Below, one piece after another: positions 20,932 to 30,064 of a stretch of DNA of 64,000 nt (positions are counted from its first letter, which is position 1; each line of letters starts with the position of its first letter). The stretch lies in assembly GCF_000319385.1 (NCBI RefSeq), contig NC_019566.1, positions 759,266 to 823,265 of the forward strand, written 5' to 3'. The translations under genes were made by a program, and so were the position numbers. Source of the DNA: Candidatus Endolissoclinum faulkneri L2. GTDB lineage: Bacteria; Pseudomonadota; Alphaproteobacteria; Thalassobaculales; Thalassobaculaceae. Under the pieces are notes generated by a model. The model was not told the DNA's origin, searched no databases, and was given only the letters and a program-made list of their open reading frames with translations.

Positions 20932-22041
20932 TCATGACTTAACCAAACTAACAGGCGCGCCATGAAGAACGCTGAAACGACCATCAGTAATTACTAAGTC
21001 GTCGGGTGCTAGACCTTGAACGATTTCGACCATATTATCTTGTTCAATTCCAACATTAACCTGCACGCGCTGAGCAGTGCCATCGACTACCTTAAATACA
21101 AAGGTACCACCCAAAGCAAAAACCAAAGCATCTCTCGGTATAATAATAGCTTCTGATTTTTGCTTCATAGTCAGTGACATAGCTATAAATAACCCAGCGC
21201 GTAATGTTCGGTCATAGTTGGGAATCAAGCCACGAACGAGAACACTCCGGGTAACTGGGTCTATATCGGAAGAAATAAACTTAACCACCCCATTGTTAAG
21301 TACCTCATTAGTAATACCATTCTCTACATCAAATTCCATACCCATGTGAATACGTTTAGCATAACTTTCTGAGATTCTTACATCAACATACAAGTAAGAA
21401 TCATTCCATAACTTGGTAATTACTTCTCCCGAAGTGACAAAAGCCCCGACTGAGTAGTATATCTGGCCAATGACACCATCAAACGGTGCAACAACTTTAC
21501 GATCATTTAATAATCGTTCATTGCGGATAACTTCAGCATGCGAAGCAGCTAGCTTAGCTTCAGCAGTTTGAAGAGACTTACGTGCACCGTAACCTTTTTC
21601 AACTAAAGCTTTAAGCCGATTGTAATTTTGTTGATCAAATTGCAACTGAGTTCTTGAAGCGAGTAGCATGGCAGCAGCCATCTCTGAGTCAAGCTCCATC
21701 AGCACATCACCCATCCTCACATGAGATCCATCTGCAACAGGCAGTGCAACCAAAAATCCACTATTAGGAGACCTAACGTCAATTTTTCGTTCCGAATAGA
21801 GATTACCAACTGCCCTTAACCTTTCCGCTATATAACCAGTCTTAACTGTTGCTGTGCGCACCGGTATTCTTGAGATTTCACCACTGATACTACTAGACAT
21901 CTTCGAGCTGTTAGTTTTTACATCCACTTTGGTAATTTGATCTTGGATCAGCTCCCAATTAAGCGCAGTTAAAAAACTAACTAAAGCTAAAACTATAAGG
22001 AAACTCCATAAAATAAAATTTATACGAATTTTTCCAACCAT
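20932..22041 (-). CDS. RND efflux periplasmic adaptor (membrane fusion protein)
   Basis: This HlyD/AcrA-type adaptor links the RND pump to an outer-membrane channel. Residues about 9-27 form an N-terminal membrane anchor with no lipobox Cys. A lipoyl-like half follows (SPNSGFLVALPVADGSHVRMGD), then a helical hairpin, the second half-motif (VVAPFDGVIGQIYYSVGAFV) and the beta-barrel domain (RTLRAGLFIAMSL). At 369 residues it has the usual length. It is co-oriented with and just upstream of the pump gene, so the two form an operon. No local TetR or two-component regulator is seen. Confidence 0.93.
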   Translation of the reverse strand: MVGKIRINFILWSFLIVLALVSFLTALNWELIQDQITKVDVKTNSSKMSSSISGEISRIPVRTATVKTGYIAERLRAVGNLYSERKIDVRSPNSGFLVALPVADGSHVRMGDVLMELDSEMAAAMLLASRTQLQFDQQNYNRLKALVEKGYGARKSLQTAEAKLAASHAEVIRNERLLNDRKVVAPFDGVIGQIYYSVGAFVTSGEVITKLWNDSYLYVDVRISESYAKRIHMGMEFDVENGITNEVLNNGVVKFISSDIDPVTRSVLVRGLIPNYDRTLRAGLFIAMSLTMKQKSEAIIIPRDALVFALGGTFVFKVVDGTAQRVQVNVGIEQDNMVEIVQGLAPDDLVITDGRFSVLHGAPVSLVKS

Positions 22042-22968
22042 CTGTGCTGGCCTATTGTGACTTGCCCCTAAAAAATAATTAATATTGGTGGAAATTGCCC
22101 TAAATTCGCGAATAAATTAATAAAACTTATTAATTGCCTGTGCAAAAGGTAAACAAGGGAATAAAATAGTTTGCAAAAAATTAAAATAACCAACTACAGC
22201 AGTAAATAACTTTTGCATGCTTGATCTTAAAAAATTTACCAAAACTCTATAAAAAATTAATATTTTATGCTATAAATTTTACTTACATCACAATCTATCA
22301 AATTGCCTCAAACCTATCTGTAAATTAATTTAAGTTTCAGATAAAAAATTTAAAAACCAATCAGGTAATTTACTTATGCGATTGCATGTTGTAAATTTAT
22401 ATTTACTTGCTATTAAGGTCAACATAGAAATTTTCTCAGCTATTAAGGATTATGCCATTTAACAGCAAGTAAATATAACAATAACACTAAAAATATGCAG
22501 TTATAAACACTAAAAATATGCAGTTATAAACACTAAAAATATGCAGTTATAAAAAATTTATATTTAACAAAAGCAACTTTATATCAATAGACTAAGAGAC
22601 TAACAGATCATTAAATGCATACCCAAAAAGTTTTCATTTAACTAATTTTAACTATAAATTTTCATTTAACCTAACGACTCAACAAACCAAGCAAACTAAT
22701 GCCATTATGTATTTAACGACAAAATAAATTTTTCAAAAATCATAATAAGATTGTGTTTAATCAATAATCGAAGTAACACCTAAATAAAGTATTTAGGTAC
22801 AAAAATAAAAATATCAAAATAAAGTTGAAAACAAAAGCCAGGAATGTGAAAACATCATTTATAGCAAAAACAACATATCAATAAGAAGAATACATTTCTT
22901 CAAAAAGTATAAATTACAAGAGTAATTAAAGATATTACAAAAAAGGATAAATATTAAAACTAAAACAA
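22042..22968. other. 0.9-kb spacer with short repeats
   Basis: No gene is seen between the RND adaptor and the MucR-like gene, both on the minus strand. It contains a 14-bp inverted repeat (22398-22411 and 22464-22477), three tandem 23-base units (22483-22551) and a 9-bp hairpin (22778-22798). The adaptor promoter and the end of the mucR-like transcript should both lie in or next to it. Confidence 0.6.
22483..22551. repeat. Three exact tandem copies of a 23-base unit
   Basis: The units start at 22483, 22506 and 22529, begin AACACTAAAAATATG and are identical. They abut with no spacer, so this is a simple minisatellite, not a CRISPR. A 14-bp inverted repeat lies just upstream, its right arm ending at 22477. 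Confidence 0.95.
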
Positions 22969-23418
22969 CTAAACACCTTTGCGACGCCCTCCACGTCGTG
23001 AAGTCTGGCGACCTAAGCCAATTTTCTTTGCAAATTCAGAACGCTGAGTTGCATAATTCGGGGCTACCATTGGATAATAAGCGGGTAGACCCCACTTAGC
23101 CCGATAATCTTCGGGAGTCATATTATAAGTAGTCCGCAAGTGGCGCTTAAGCATTTTTAGTTGTTTGCCATCTTCTAAGCAGATTATATGATCAGGAGTA
23201 ACCGACTTCTTCACCGGAACTGCAGGCTTTGTCGGCTCAGACTCCGGCTCTATACCTACCTCATTGAGATTGTTAAGTGCATCGTGCACTGTATTGATCA
23301 CTTCAGTAATTTGATTAGGGGCGACTGAATTGTTGCTCAGATACGCCGCTACAACTTGCGTTGTCATTTTGATCATTGATTTACCATTGGCTGCTTCAGT
23401 TCCAGCCTCATCACTCAT
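22969..23418 (-). CDS. MucR/Ros-family transcriptional regulator
   Basis: MucR/Ros proteins are alphaproteobacterial DNA-binding regulators of envelope, exopolysaccharide and host-interaction genes that bind AT-rich sites. The 149-residue protein ends with the family core: IICLEDGKQLKMLKRHL, MTPEDYRAKWGLP and MVAPNYATQRSEFAKKIGLG. The metal site differs from Ros: Cys80 is present, the second Cys is Asp83, His93 is present, and the usual second His is Thr97-Tyr98. Related MucR members are known that fold without zinc, so this may be normal. The N-terminal 60 residues resemble the MucR oligomerisation region. Its many possible targets in so AT-rich a genome are not identifiable here. Confidence 0.9.
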   Translation of the reverse strand: MSDEAGTEAANGKSMIKMTTQVVAAYLSNNSVAPNQITEVINTVHDALNNLNEVGIEPESEPTKPAVPVKKSVTPDHIICLEDGKQLKMLKRHLRTTYNMTPEDYRAKWGLPAYYPMVAPNYATQRSEFAKKIGLGRQTSRRGGRRKGV

Positions 23419-23848
23419 TAAAATAAAATCAATAGTATGCTTGCCGTATATACTACAGTTTGACTCAAGATATTAACTAACGTCTGACTCAAAGACAAAG
23501 ATATAAACACATAGCTGATATAGGCAGAAGAGAAAGTCAACATACTACGCGGGAAAAATCTTAACATTTTTTATAGTGCACTCAGTTAATCTAAAAAAAA
23601 TTCCTTACAATAATCTTTTAATAATTGTACTTTATGTATTCTAGCAAGCATTATAGAAAATAATTTTCCTAAGTAAACTTGTATCATTGGCGAATTGTGG
23701 TAAGTAAAGTAGTAAAATTCAACCATAGAATTTTACTAATTTACTCTTTAATCTCGCTAACTAAAAATATTTAAGAAATATTAAGGTATTGGGTTAAATA
23801 TAACGCTTTTTTAGTGGTAAACTGATCCTTAATCAAGGTCATTGCACG
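23419..23848. other. Divergent spacer between mucR-like gene and rpiB
   Basis: This 430-base stretch must hold both divergent promoters. It is AT-rich with several A/T tracts, which MucR proteins favour, so autoregulation is plausible but not shown. I could not pick out a clear -35/-10 pair. Confidence 0.4.
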
Positions 23849-24343
23849 ATGAAATCTGCCGCGATTGCCATTGCTTCTGATCATGCTGGTTTTCCATTAA
23901 AGTCAGATCTAGCAAACTTTTTGCGCGGAAAAGAATTTGAAGTACTGGATCTTGGAATCAATGGGACAACTACCGTAGATTATCCAGATTTTGCCGTGGC
24001 TGTAGCGCGAGCACTGTTAGATGGAAAAGCTTCACGCGGGGTACTTGTGTGTGGCACTGGGTTGGGAATCAGTATTGCTGCAAACCGTTACCCCTGGGTA
24101 CGGGCTGCTTTGTGTCACGACGTAACAACTGCAAGACTTTGTAGAGAACATAACGACGCGAATGTGATTGCTCTAGGTGGTCGACTACTTGGTCTAGAGG
24201 TTGCGCGGGATTGTCTTGAAGCTTTTCTTACTACTTATTTTTGCGACCACCGTCATACCAGGCGGTTAATAAAAATGACTAACCCACCAGACCTCAATAA
24301 TGTAAAAAATAGCTTTAATTATAATATCTTCGATTCTTCCTAA
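23849..24343 (+). CDS. rpiB: Ribose-5-phosphate isomerase B
   Basis: RpiB interconverts ribose 5-phosphate and ribulose 5-phosphate in the pentose phosphate pathway; ribulose 5-phosphate is also the RibB substrate. The protein begins with IAIASDHAGFPLK (phosphate/substrate loop), and the active-site Cys68 is in VLVCGTGLGISIAANR. At 164 residues it is slightly longer than the usual 145-150, with a poorly conserved Asn-rich tail. It lies just before glyA, the standard alphaproteobacterial arrangement. Confidence 0.95.
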   Translation: MKSAAIAIASDHAGFPLKSDLANFLRGKEFEVLDLGINGTTTVDYPDFAVAVARALLDGKASRGVLVCGTGLGISIAANRYPWVRAALCHDVTTARLCREHNDANVIALGGRLLGLEVARDCLEAFLTTYFCDHRHTRRLIKMTNPPDLNNVKNSFNYNIFDSS

Positions 24344-24390
24344 AAAATAACGCCTAATTATTTTGAGGTTCTAAGGAGGCCGCTCTCTTC

Positions 24391-25689
24391 ATGACTCTGA
24401 CAACAAATCTTCGCATAGATACAGAGAACTTTTTTCGTACTAGTTTAGCCGAAAAAGATATTAAACTCAGTAGCGTAATCTCTAAGGAATTATTCCGTCA
24501 GCAATCACGTATTGAGCTCATTGCCTCGGAAAACATTGTATCTCGCGCTGTATTGGAAGCTCAGGGATCCGTTCTAACTAATAAGTATGCCGAAGGCTAT
24601 CCACATCAGCGTTATTATGGTGGCTGTGAGTTTGTCGACATAGCTGAGCAAATAGCAATTGATAGAGCTCAAGAACTTTTTAATTGTTCTTTCGTAAATG
24701 TACAGCCTCATTGCGGTGCTGCGGCTAATCAAGCTGTATTTTTAGCTTTACTTCAACCTGGAGATACAGTTCTGGGAATGTCGCTAGATGCTGGTGGTCA
24801 TTTGACACATGGCGCAAAAGTAAACTTATCAGGTAAATGGTTTAATGCTATAGGTTATGGTTTATCTAAGAAAGATGAGCGGATCGATTACGATCAGGTC
24901 GAGGCTTTGTCTAAAGCCCATAAGCCTGCTATGATAATTGCTGGTGGTTCGGCATATTCACGCAAAATTGAATTCGTACGTTTCCGCCAGATTGCCGATA
25001 GTATAGGCGCTTATTTTATGGTTGACATGGCTCATTTTGCTGGTTTAGTTGCTGCTGGCATTATACCTAGCCCCGTGCCCTATGCAGATGTTGTAACTAC
25101 AACTACTCATAAGACCCTCCGTGGACCGCGTGGTGGCATGATACTATCTCGCGATAAAAACATTGGCAAAAAGATCAACTCTGCTGTTTTTCCTGGTTTA
25201 CAGGGTGGCCCACTGATGCATGTCATCGCCGCTAAAGCTGTGGCTTTTGGAGAAGCGCTTCAACCTGAGTTTAGAATGTATGCTCAAGCTGTGATTGATA
25301 ACGCTACAGCACTAGCCGAAGTATTAAAGGATCGCGGACTAAACCTCGTGTCAGGAGGAACAGATACTCACTTAATTTTAGTTGATTTGCGATCAAAAAA
25401 TCTAACCGGCCTTGATGCAGAACACGCCTTGGAACGTGTTGGCATTACTTGCAACAAAAACGGTGTACCATTTGATCATCATAAACCAATGGTTACCTCT
25501 GGTGTGCGTCTTGGTACTCAAGCAGCTACAACTCGCGGCTTTGGCATAGAAGAATTTCGTCAAGTTGGTAGTATTATCAGCCAAGTAATGAACGGTTTAG
25601 CAAACAACTCACATGGAAATAGCGAAGTAGAGGTAAGAATTCTAGCTAAAGTCAAAGCATTGTGCGATAGATTTCCAATCTATGCATGA
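24391..25689 (+). CDS. glyA: Serine hydroxymethyltransferase
   Basis: GlyA is a PLP enzyme converting serine and tetrahydrofolate to glycine and methylene-THF. The PLP lysine is K241 in [16 protein letters not shown]. Other family blocks are [29 protein letters not shown] and [13 protein letters not shown]. The 432-residue length is normal. A strong AAGGAGG site lies 14 bases before the ATG. The next gene in relatives, nrdR, is decayed here. Confidence 0.97.
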   Translation: MTLTTNLRIDTENFFRTSLAEKDIKLSSVISKELFRQQSRIELIASENIVSRAVLEAQGSVLTNKYAEGYPHQRYYGGCEFVDIAEQIAIDRAQELFNCSFVNVQPHCGAAANQAVFLALLQPGDTVLGMSLDAGGHLTHGAKVNLSGKWFNAIGYGLSKKDERIDYDQVEALSKAHKPAMIIAGGSAYSRKIEFVRFRQIADSIGAYFMVDMAHFAGLVAAGIIPSPVPYADVVTTTTHKTLRGPRGGMILSRDKNIGKKINSAVFPGLQGGPLMHVIAAKAVAFGEALQPEFRMYAQAVIDNATALAEVLKDRGLNLVSGGTDTHLILVDLRSKNLTGLDAEHALERVGITCNKNGVPFDHHKPMVTSGVRLGTQAATTRGFGIEEFRQVGSIISQVMNGLANNSHGNSEVEVRILAKVKALCDRFPIYA

Positions 25690-25979
25690 GCATAATTGCC
25701 TAATGATGGAGTATAGGCGTGAACTGTTCATTTCATTTAGAATAGTTAAGGTAAAAAATGCAGTTATTTTCCTCTCAAATATACAAAACATAAATATATC
25801 ATCGCCGATCTGGTCTAAGATTCTGCGCTGAATTAAGCAGCTTTAGCTGAGTAAAATTCATGAAATAATGTTTCATTAAGGAAAAAATAACAAGTGTAGA
25901 AAATTAGATCTAACAAGTTAACTCAATTGATACGAACTATTTTATTTGCACCAGTGCCTTAAGTAGTTCCAAAGCGTAT

Positions 25980-26110
25980 CGAATTTCTTGTGAATAAATC
26001 GGTGCTATTGTCAATGTTTATTTAATTGCTTACTTTTAATTAGTAGATTTTACAATAATTTTGATGATGTGCAAAACTTTAAAAACTTCATTGAAAAATT
26101 CATTTCGAGA
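25980..26110 (+). pseudogene. nrdR: Decayed nrdR (ribonucleotide reductase repressor) between glyA and ribD
   Basis: NrdR normally lies between glyA and ribD in alphaproteobacteria. Here, after a TAA at 25994-25996, one frame reads ISRFYNNFDDVQNFKNFIEK. This follows the NrdR C-terminal pattern in which VRFASVYR-x-F is followed by a short acidic/aromatic helix (DF-x-x-FI). Just upstream, a second frame (25980-26036) reads RISCE-stop-IGAIVNVYL, resembling the EIPSKxIGELVMxxL segment. Frameshifts and stops, and the absence of the N-terminal zinc ribbon and ATP cone, show that it is dead. The similarity is from memory of the family and needs a profile search. Confidence 0.5.
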
Positions 26111-26158
26111 ACGAATCCATCAGTTAATGGCGGCCTACCTAGTTTATCCTGGGATGCT

Positions 26159-27280
26159 ATGACATTAGCTTCCTACATTGCACTAGCTGATAGATCTTTT
26201 ATGATGATAGCTTTGCGTCTTGCTCGAAGAGGATTGGGACGTACAGGACATAATCCCTCTGTTGGTTGCGTATTGGTTCGTGACGACAAGATATTAGCAA
26301 TGGCTCGTACTTCCGATGGTGGTCAACCGCATGCAGAAGCTAATGCCTTAGTAAAGGTAGGGCAGGCAGCTCTAGGGGCAACCGCTTATATAACTTTAGA
26401 GCCTTGTATTCATTGGGGCAAAACCCCGCCTTGTTCTCAGGCCTTAATCAAAGCTGGGGTAGCTCGTGTTGTTTTAGCCATAAAAGACCCAGACCATCGA
26501 GTCAATGGGGGCGGGCTTACCATGCTTCGATCAGCTGGAATTGAAGTGACAACTGGGGTCTGCTCGGTGGAGGCCGAAAATGTTATCAGTGGATATACTT
26601 ATCGTAAAAAAATCGGCCGACCTCTTGTAACCTTAAAACTTGCTACCAGCTTGGATGGTTGTATTGCCACATCTACAGGTTCATGCCGCTGGATTAGTGG
26701 CCCAAAAGCGCGTGCAAGAGGACATTTGCTTCGTGCCAAGCATGATGCTATTCTTATCGGTTCAGGAACTGCTGCAGCTGATGATCCGGAACTCACTTGT
26801 CGTTTGCCTGGGCTTGAAGCACAATCGCCCGTCCGTGTAGTGCTTGATAGCAATTTAACTATTTCTCATTGTGCTAAGCTTGTCACTACTGCTGAACAAG
26901 TTCCAACTTGGGTGATTTGCGGTACGAAAACGAATCCTAAAAAACGCGAGAGGCTGGAAGCTTATGGAGTGACTGTACTACCTGATGTGACTGATACAAA
27001 TGGTTGGCCAGCAATTGATGTGGTTATGTCGATATTGGCACAACGCGGCATCAATAATCTCCTTGTGGAGGGTGGGGCTACTGTTGCTGGTGCATTTATT
27101 CGGCATAAAATAATTGATATCATAGCATTATTTCGATCACCTATAGCCATAGGTGACGGAAAAGCATCTTTAAGAGGTCTTTCTGTTATGAATTTACAAG
27201 AGGGGCCACGCTTTATTTCAGAAGGGATAGAAAAGCTTGGCACAGATACTTTAGAAACTCTGCGTCGACCGAGCCTCTAA
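26159..27280 (+). CDS. ribD: Bifunctional riboflavin deaminase/reductase RibD
   Basis: RibD deaminates the pyrimidinone product of GTP cyclohydrolase II, then reduces its ribosyl side chain. The deaminase domain (about residues 1-145) has the zinc site His58-Ala-Glu60 and Cys83/Cys92 in EPCIHWGKTPPC. The reductase domain follows, with KLATSLDGCIA, DSNLTISH and NLLVEGGATVAGAFI. I choose the ATG at 26159, giving 373 residues, the family length. The frame is open back to a GTG at 26069, but those 30 codons look like the tail of the decayed nrdR read through in frame. It is the first gene of the riboflavin run. Confidence 0.94.
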   Translation: MTLASYIALADRSFMMIALRLARRGLGRTGHNPSVGCVLVRDDKILAMARTSDGGQPHAEANALVKVGQAALGATAYITLEPCIHWGKTPPCSQALIKAGVARVVLAIKDPDHRVNGGGLTMLRSAGIEVTTGVCSVEAENVISGYTYRKKIGRPLVTLKLATSLDGCIATSTGSCRWISGPKARARGHLLRAKHDAILIGSGTAAADDPELTCRLPGLEAQSPVRVVLDSNLTISHCAKLVTTAEQVPTWVICGTKTNPKKRERLEAYGVTVLPDVTDTNGWPAIDVVMSILAQRGINNLLVEGGATVAGAFIRHKIIDIIALFRSPIAIGDGKASLRGLSVMNLQEGPRFISEGIEKLGTDTLETLRRPSL

Positions 27281-27289
27281 TCTGATTTT

Positions 27290-27919
27290 ATGTTTACAGG
27301 AATAATTACTAATGTCGGCCGTTTAAGTTCACTTGAAAAACACGGAGGTATACGCTTGGTGATAGATACCAAGGATAACATGGATTGTATGACTATTGGC
27401 GATTCAGTTGCCTGTAGTGGAGTCTGTCTTACAATAATTGCAAATAGTCAAGACAGTTTTACTGTCGATGTATCTGCCGAAACTTTATCTAAAACTACGA
27501 TCGGGACTTGGATTCAAGGCATGCCGATTAATTTAGAACGCTCTATAACTTTAAATTCTAAACTAGGCGGGCATTTGGTTACTGGCCATGTAGATGGATT
27601 AGCCAAAATTCTCTCAATCGAGCGAAAAGATAATAGCTATCGACTCTCTATCGAAGCGCCGGAATACTTGAATAGTTTTATCGCTGCGAATGGTTCAGTA
27701 TGTCTCGATGGCGTGTCTCTAACAGTAAATTCAATTCATGGAAGAAAATTCTCACTAAACTTGGTCAATTATACTTGGAACAATACAACTTTTTGCGAGA
27801 GATCAGTAGGTGATGATTTGAACATGGAAGTGGATTTGATTGCGCGATACGTTGCTCGCTTAGGTGAATCAGGAACACTGCTAACATCTCCTCTAATCGG
27901 CCCAACAATTGAATCGTGA
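27290..27919 (+). CDS. ribE: Riboflavin synthase alpha chain
   Basis: This enzyme dismutates two 6,7-dimethyl-8-ribityllumazine molecules to riboflavin and the RibD product. It begins MFTGIITNVGRL and has two lumazine-binding repeats. The first includes GDSVACSGVCLTI and LGGHLVTGHVDG; the second includes NGSVCLDGVSLTV. At 209 residues it has family length. It follows ribD by nine bases, and its stop overlaps the ribBA start (GTGATG). Confidence 0.95.
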   Translation: MFTGIITNVGRLSSLEKHGGIRLVIDTKDNMDCMTIGDSVACSGVCLTIIANSQDSFTVDVSAETLSKTTIGTWIQGMPINLERSITLNSKLGGHLVTGHVDGLAKILSIERKDNSYRLSIEAPEYLNSFIAANGSVCLDGVSLTVNSIHGRKFSLNLVNYTWNNTTFCERSVGDDLNMEVDLIARYVARLGESGTLLTSPLIGPTIES

Positions 27920-29073
27920 TGTCCAATCAGCGAATATTATACCCATTAAAAGTTTATCCAGGCGTGTTGTCCACTATAGATGAAGTAGTAGAAGAGGCTC
28001 GCTCCGGGCGAATGTTTATACTAGTAGATGACGAAAATCGAGAAAATGAAGGTGACCTCTGCATAATGGCCGAAATGGCTACTCCAGAAACTATCAACTT
28101 TATGGCAAAGTATGCACGCGGGCTAATTTGCCTCTCTTTAACACGAGAGCGGATCGATAAGCTTGGTTTGCCTCTAATGTCCTCACGTAATGAAACAAGG
28201 CATGAAACTGCTTTCACAGTCTCAATTGAAGCAAGAAACGGAGTTACTACAGGTATTTCAGCCCATGATCGTGCTCATACTATCAGAGTTGCCATCGATG
28301 TAAAGTTAGGACGTGAAGACATAGTCACTCCAGGTCACGTTTTACCGCTTATGGCTCGTGAAGGAGGTACTTTGGTACGCGCCGGGCATACTGAAGCTGT
28401 AGTGGATATTGCCCGTATGGCTGGACTAAATCCTTCAGGTGTTATTTGTGAAATTATGAATGATGATGGCACTATGGCTAGGCTACCAGATCTTATGAGA
28501 TTTGCCCAATTTCACAACATGAAGATTGCTACGATTGCTGATCTTATTGCTTATCGCCGGCGAACTGAAAGTATTGTTGATCGTGCAGTAGAAACCTCAT
28601 TGCACAGCAAGTTTGGAGGTGATTGGCGTATGATAGTTTACACTAACAAGGTTAGTTATGCTGAGCATGTTGTTCTTGTTAAGGGTGACATAACTACTAA
28701 AGCCCCTGTGTTGGTACGTATGCATGCACTTAACGTCCTGGAAGACGTATTAGGCCATGATTCTGGTAATCGCGGCGGTATATTGGGGTCTGCAATGACA
28801 ATAATTGGTGATGTTGGGCGTGGTGTTGTCGTATTGATTCGCGAACCAAGTGCTACCTCATTGTCAGACCTAGTACATGACAAACTGCGTGCAGAAGCAG
28901 AAGGCCGTACAGCTAACGAAGAACTTCGTGATTATGGTGTTGGTGCGCAAATACTTCTAGATTTAGACATAAATTATATGATTCTATTGTCCAATACTAA
29001 ACGAACAATTATTGGTTTAGATGGCTACGGCCTTAAAGTTGTCGAACAACGTTCGATAACTATAGATAAGTAA
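27916..29073 (+). CDS. ribB: 3,4-dihydroxy-2-butanone 4-phosphate synthase with degenerate GTP cyclohydrolase II domain
   Basis: The N-terminal domain (about residues 1-215) is a complete DHBP synthase making the four-carbon riboflavin precursor from ribulose 5-phosphate: [40 protein letters not shown] and [15 protein letters not shown] are all present. The C-terminal domain (about 220-385) aligns in layout with GTP cyclohydrolase II. However, the zinc-binding CLTGD and RCDCG block is replaced by [15 protein letters not shown], and the REGRGIGL loop by [10 protein letters not shown], so cyclohydrolase activity is not expected. Similar inactive-domain proteins (RibBX type) are known in other proteobacteria. 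Start is GTG 27916 or ATG 27919, overlapping ribE. Confidence 0.92.
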   Translation: MMSNQRILYPLKVYPGVLSTIDEVVEEARSGRMFILVDDENRENEGDLCIMAEMATPETINFMAKYARGLICLSLTRERIDKLGLPLMSSRNETRHETAFTVSIEARNGVTTGISAHDRAHTIRVAIDVKLGREDIVTPGHVLPLMAREGGTLVRAGHTEAVVDIARMAGLNPSGVICEIMNDDGTMARLPDLMRFAQFHNMKIATIADLIAYRRRTESIVDRAVETSLHSKFGGDWRMIVYTNKVSYAEHVVLVKGDITTKAPVLVRMHALNVLEDVLGHDSGNRGGILGSAMTIIGDVGRGVVVLIREPSATSLSDLVHDKLRAEAEGRTANEELRDYGVGAQILLDLDINYMILLSNTKRTIIGLDGYGLKVVEQRSITIDK

Positions 29074-29087
29074 AAAGAATATAAAGT

Positions 29088-29534
29088 ATGTATAAGATAT
29101 TAATAGTTAAAGCTAAATTTTATGAAGAAATAGTTGATGAGCTATTACGTGGCGCAGTTCAGCATCTGCAAATGGTCAGCGTTAAATATAATCAAATAAC
29201 CGTACCTGGCGCTTTTGAAATCCCAGGTGCGATTTCTATGGCCTTTCAAAGCTCTTTAAAAGGAGGAATATCATATGATGGTTATTTAGCCTTGGGTTGT
29301 GTCATCCGTGGTGAAACAAATCATTACGACTATGTTTGTAAAGAGAGTGCGCGTGGCATTATGCATCTTTCTTTACGCAACAACTTAGCGATTACTTACG
29401 GCATATTGACTGTGGAAAACATTCAGCAGGCCTGGGAACGTGCCAAAATAGAAAATGGCAAAAATAAAGGCAAGGAATTTGCAGAAGCTTGTATAACAAT
29501 GATATCCTTGCGCTATCAGTTTTCCCTAACATGA
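29088..29534 (+). CDS. ribH: 6,7-dimethyl-8-ribityllumazine synthase
   Basis: RibH condenses the RibD product with the RibB product to form lumazine, as a 60-mer or pentamer. At 148 residues it has the substrate-binding stretch TVPGAFEIPGAI and the catalytic His79 in GETNHYDYVCKES. The last codons overlap nusB by four bases (ATGA), which suggests coupled translation. Confidence 0.95.
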   Translation: MYKILIVKAKFYEEIVDELLRGAVQHLQMVSVKYNQITVPGAFEIPGAISMAFQSSLKGGISYDGYLALGCVIRGETNHYDYVCKESARGIMHLSLRNNLAITYGILTVENIQQAWERAKIENGKNKGKEFAEACITMISLRYQFSLT

Positions 29535-30025
29535 ACACCAGTATCCAATGTTTAAATCATAAACGTAGTGATAGTAATAAAACTTTGGCTCGTAGATTAT
29601 CGCGTCTAGCTGCTACTCAAGCCCTGTATGAAATAGAAATATCTCAGGCATCTCCGCATGAAGTAGTGCAAGCTTTTTTTTCATTCGACTTTAGTAGCAT
29701 TAGTGATTATGCTACTTCATCTCAAGTTGATGCTTTATTTTTTAAAAATTTAGTGATCAATACGGTTCATGACACGCCAAACCTCGATTCTATGCTAATA
29801 GCAGCATTAGAACCTGATTTTACTCTTCATCGTTTGGAAGTATTGTTACGCTCTATTCTTCGACTAGGTAGTTGTGAACTGCTGTCATTTAGCGAGGTTC
29901 CAGCAAAGGTTATTATCACCGAATATGTAGAAATAAGCCGTGATTTTTTCTTAGCTCGCGAACCAGCGCTAGTGAATGCTGTACTAGACCAAATTGCACG
30001 ATTACTGCGCAAAAGTGAAATATAA
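29531..30025 (+). CDS. nusB: Transcription antitermination factor NusB
   Basis: NusB binds boxA RNA with S10 during rRNA transcription. The start is the ATG at 29531, overlapping the ribH stop by four bases; it gives 164 residues. Family landmarks are RRLSRLAATQALYEIE at the N terminus and RLEVLLRSILRLGSCELL, VPAKVIITEYVEISRDFF near the C terminus. A frame open further upstream lies within ribH. The ribH-nusB-thiL order is standard. Confidence 0.94.
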   Translation: MNTSIQCLNHKRSDSNKTLARRLSRLAATQALYEIEISQASPHEVVQAFFSFDFSSISDYATSSQVDALFFKNLVINTVHDTPNLDSMLIAALEPDFTLHRLEVLLRSILRLGSCELLSFSEVPAKVIITEYVEISRDFFLAREPALVNAVLDQIARLLRKSEI

Positions 30026-30064
30026 AACTAACCATAATAAAGTAGGAGGTCTGAATGGGTTATT

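Noticed and set aside
22483-22551. Tandem 23-mers as a CRISPR array
   Set aside because: The units abut with no spacers and there are no cas genes.
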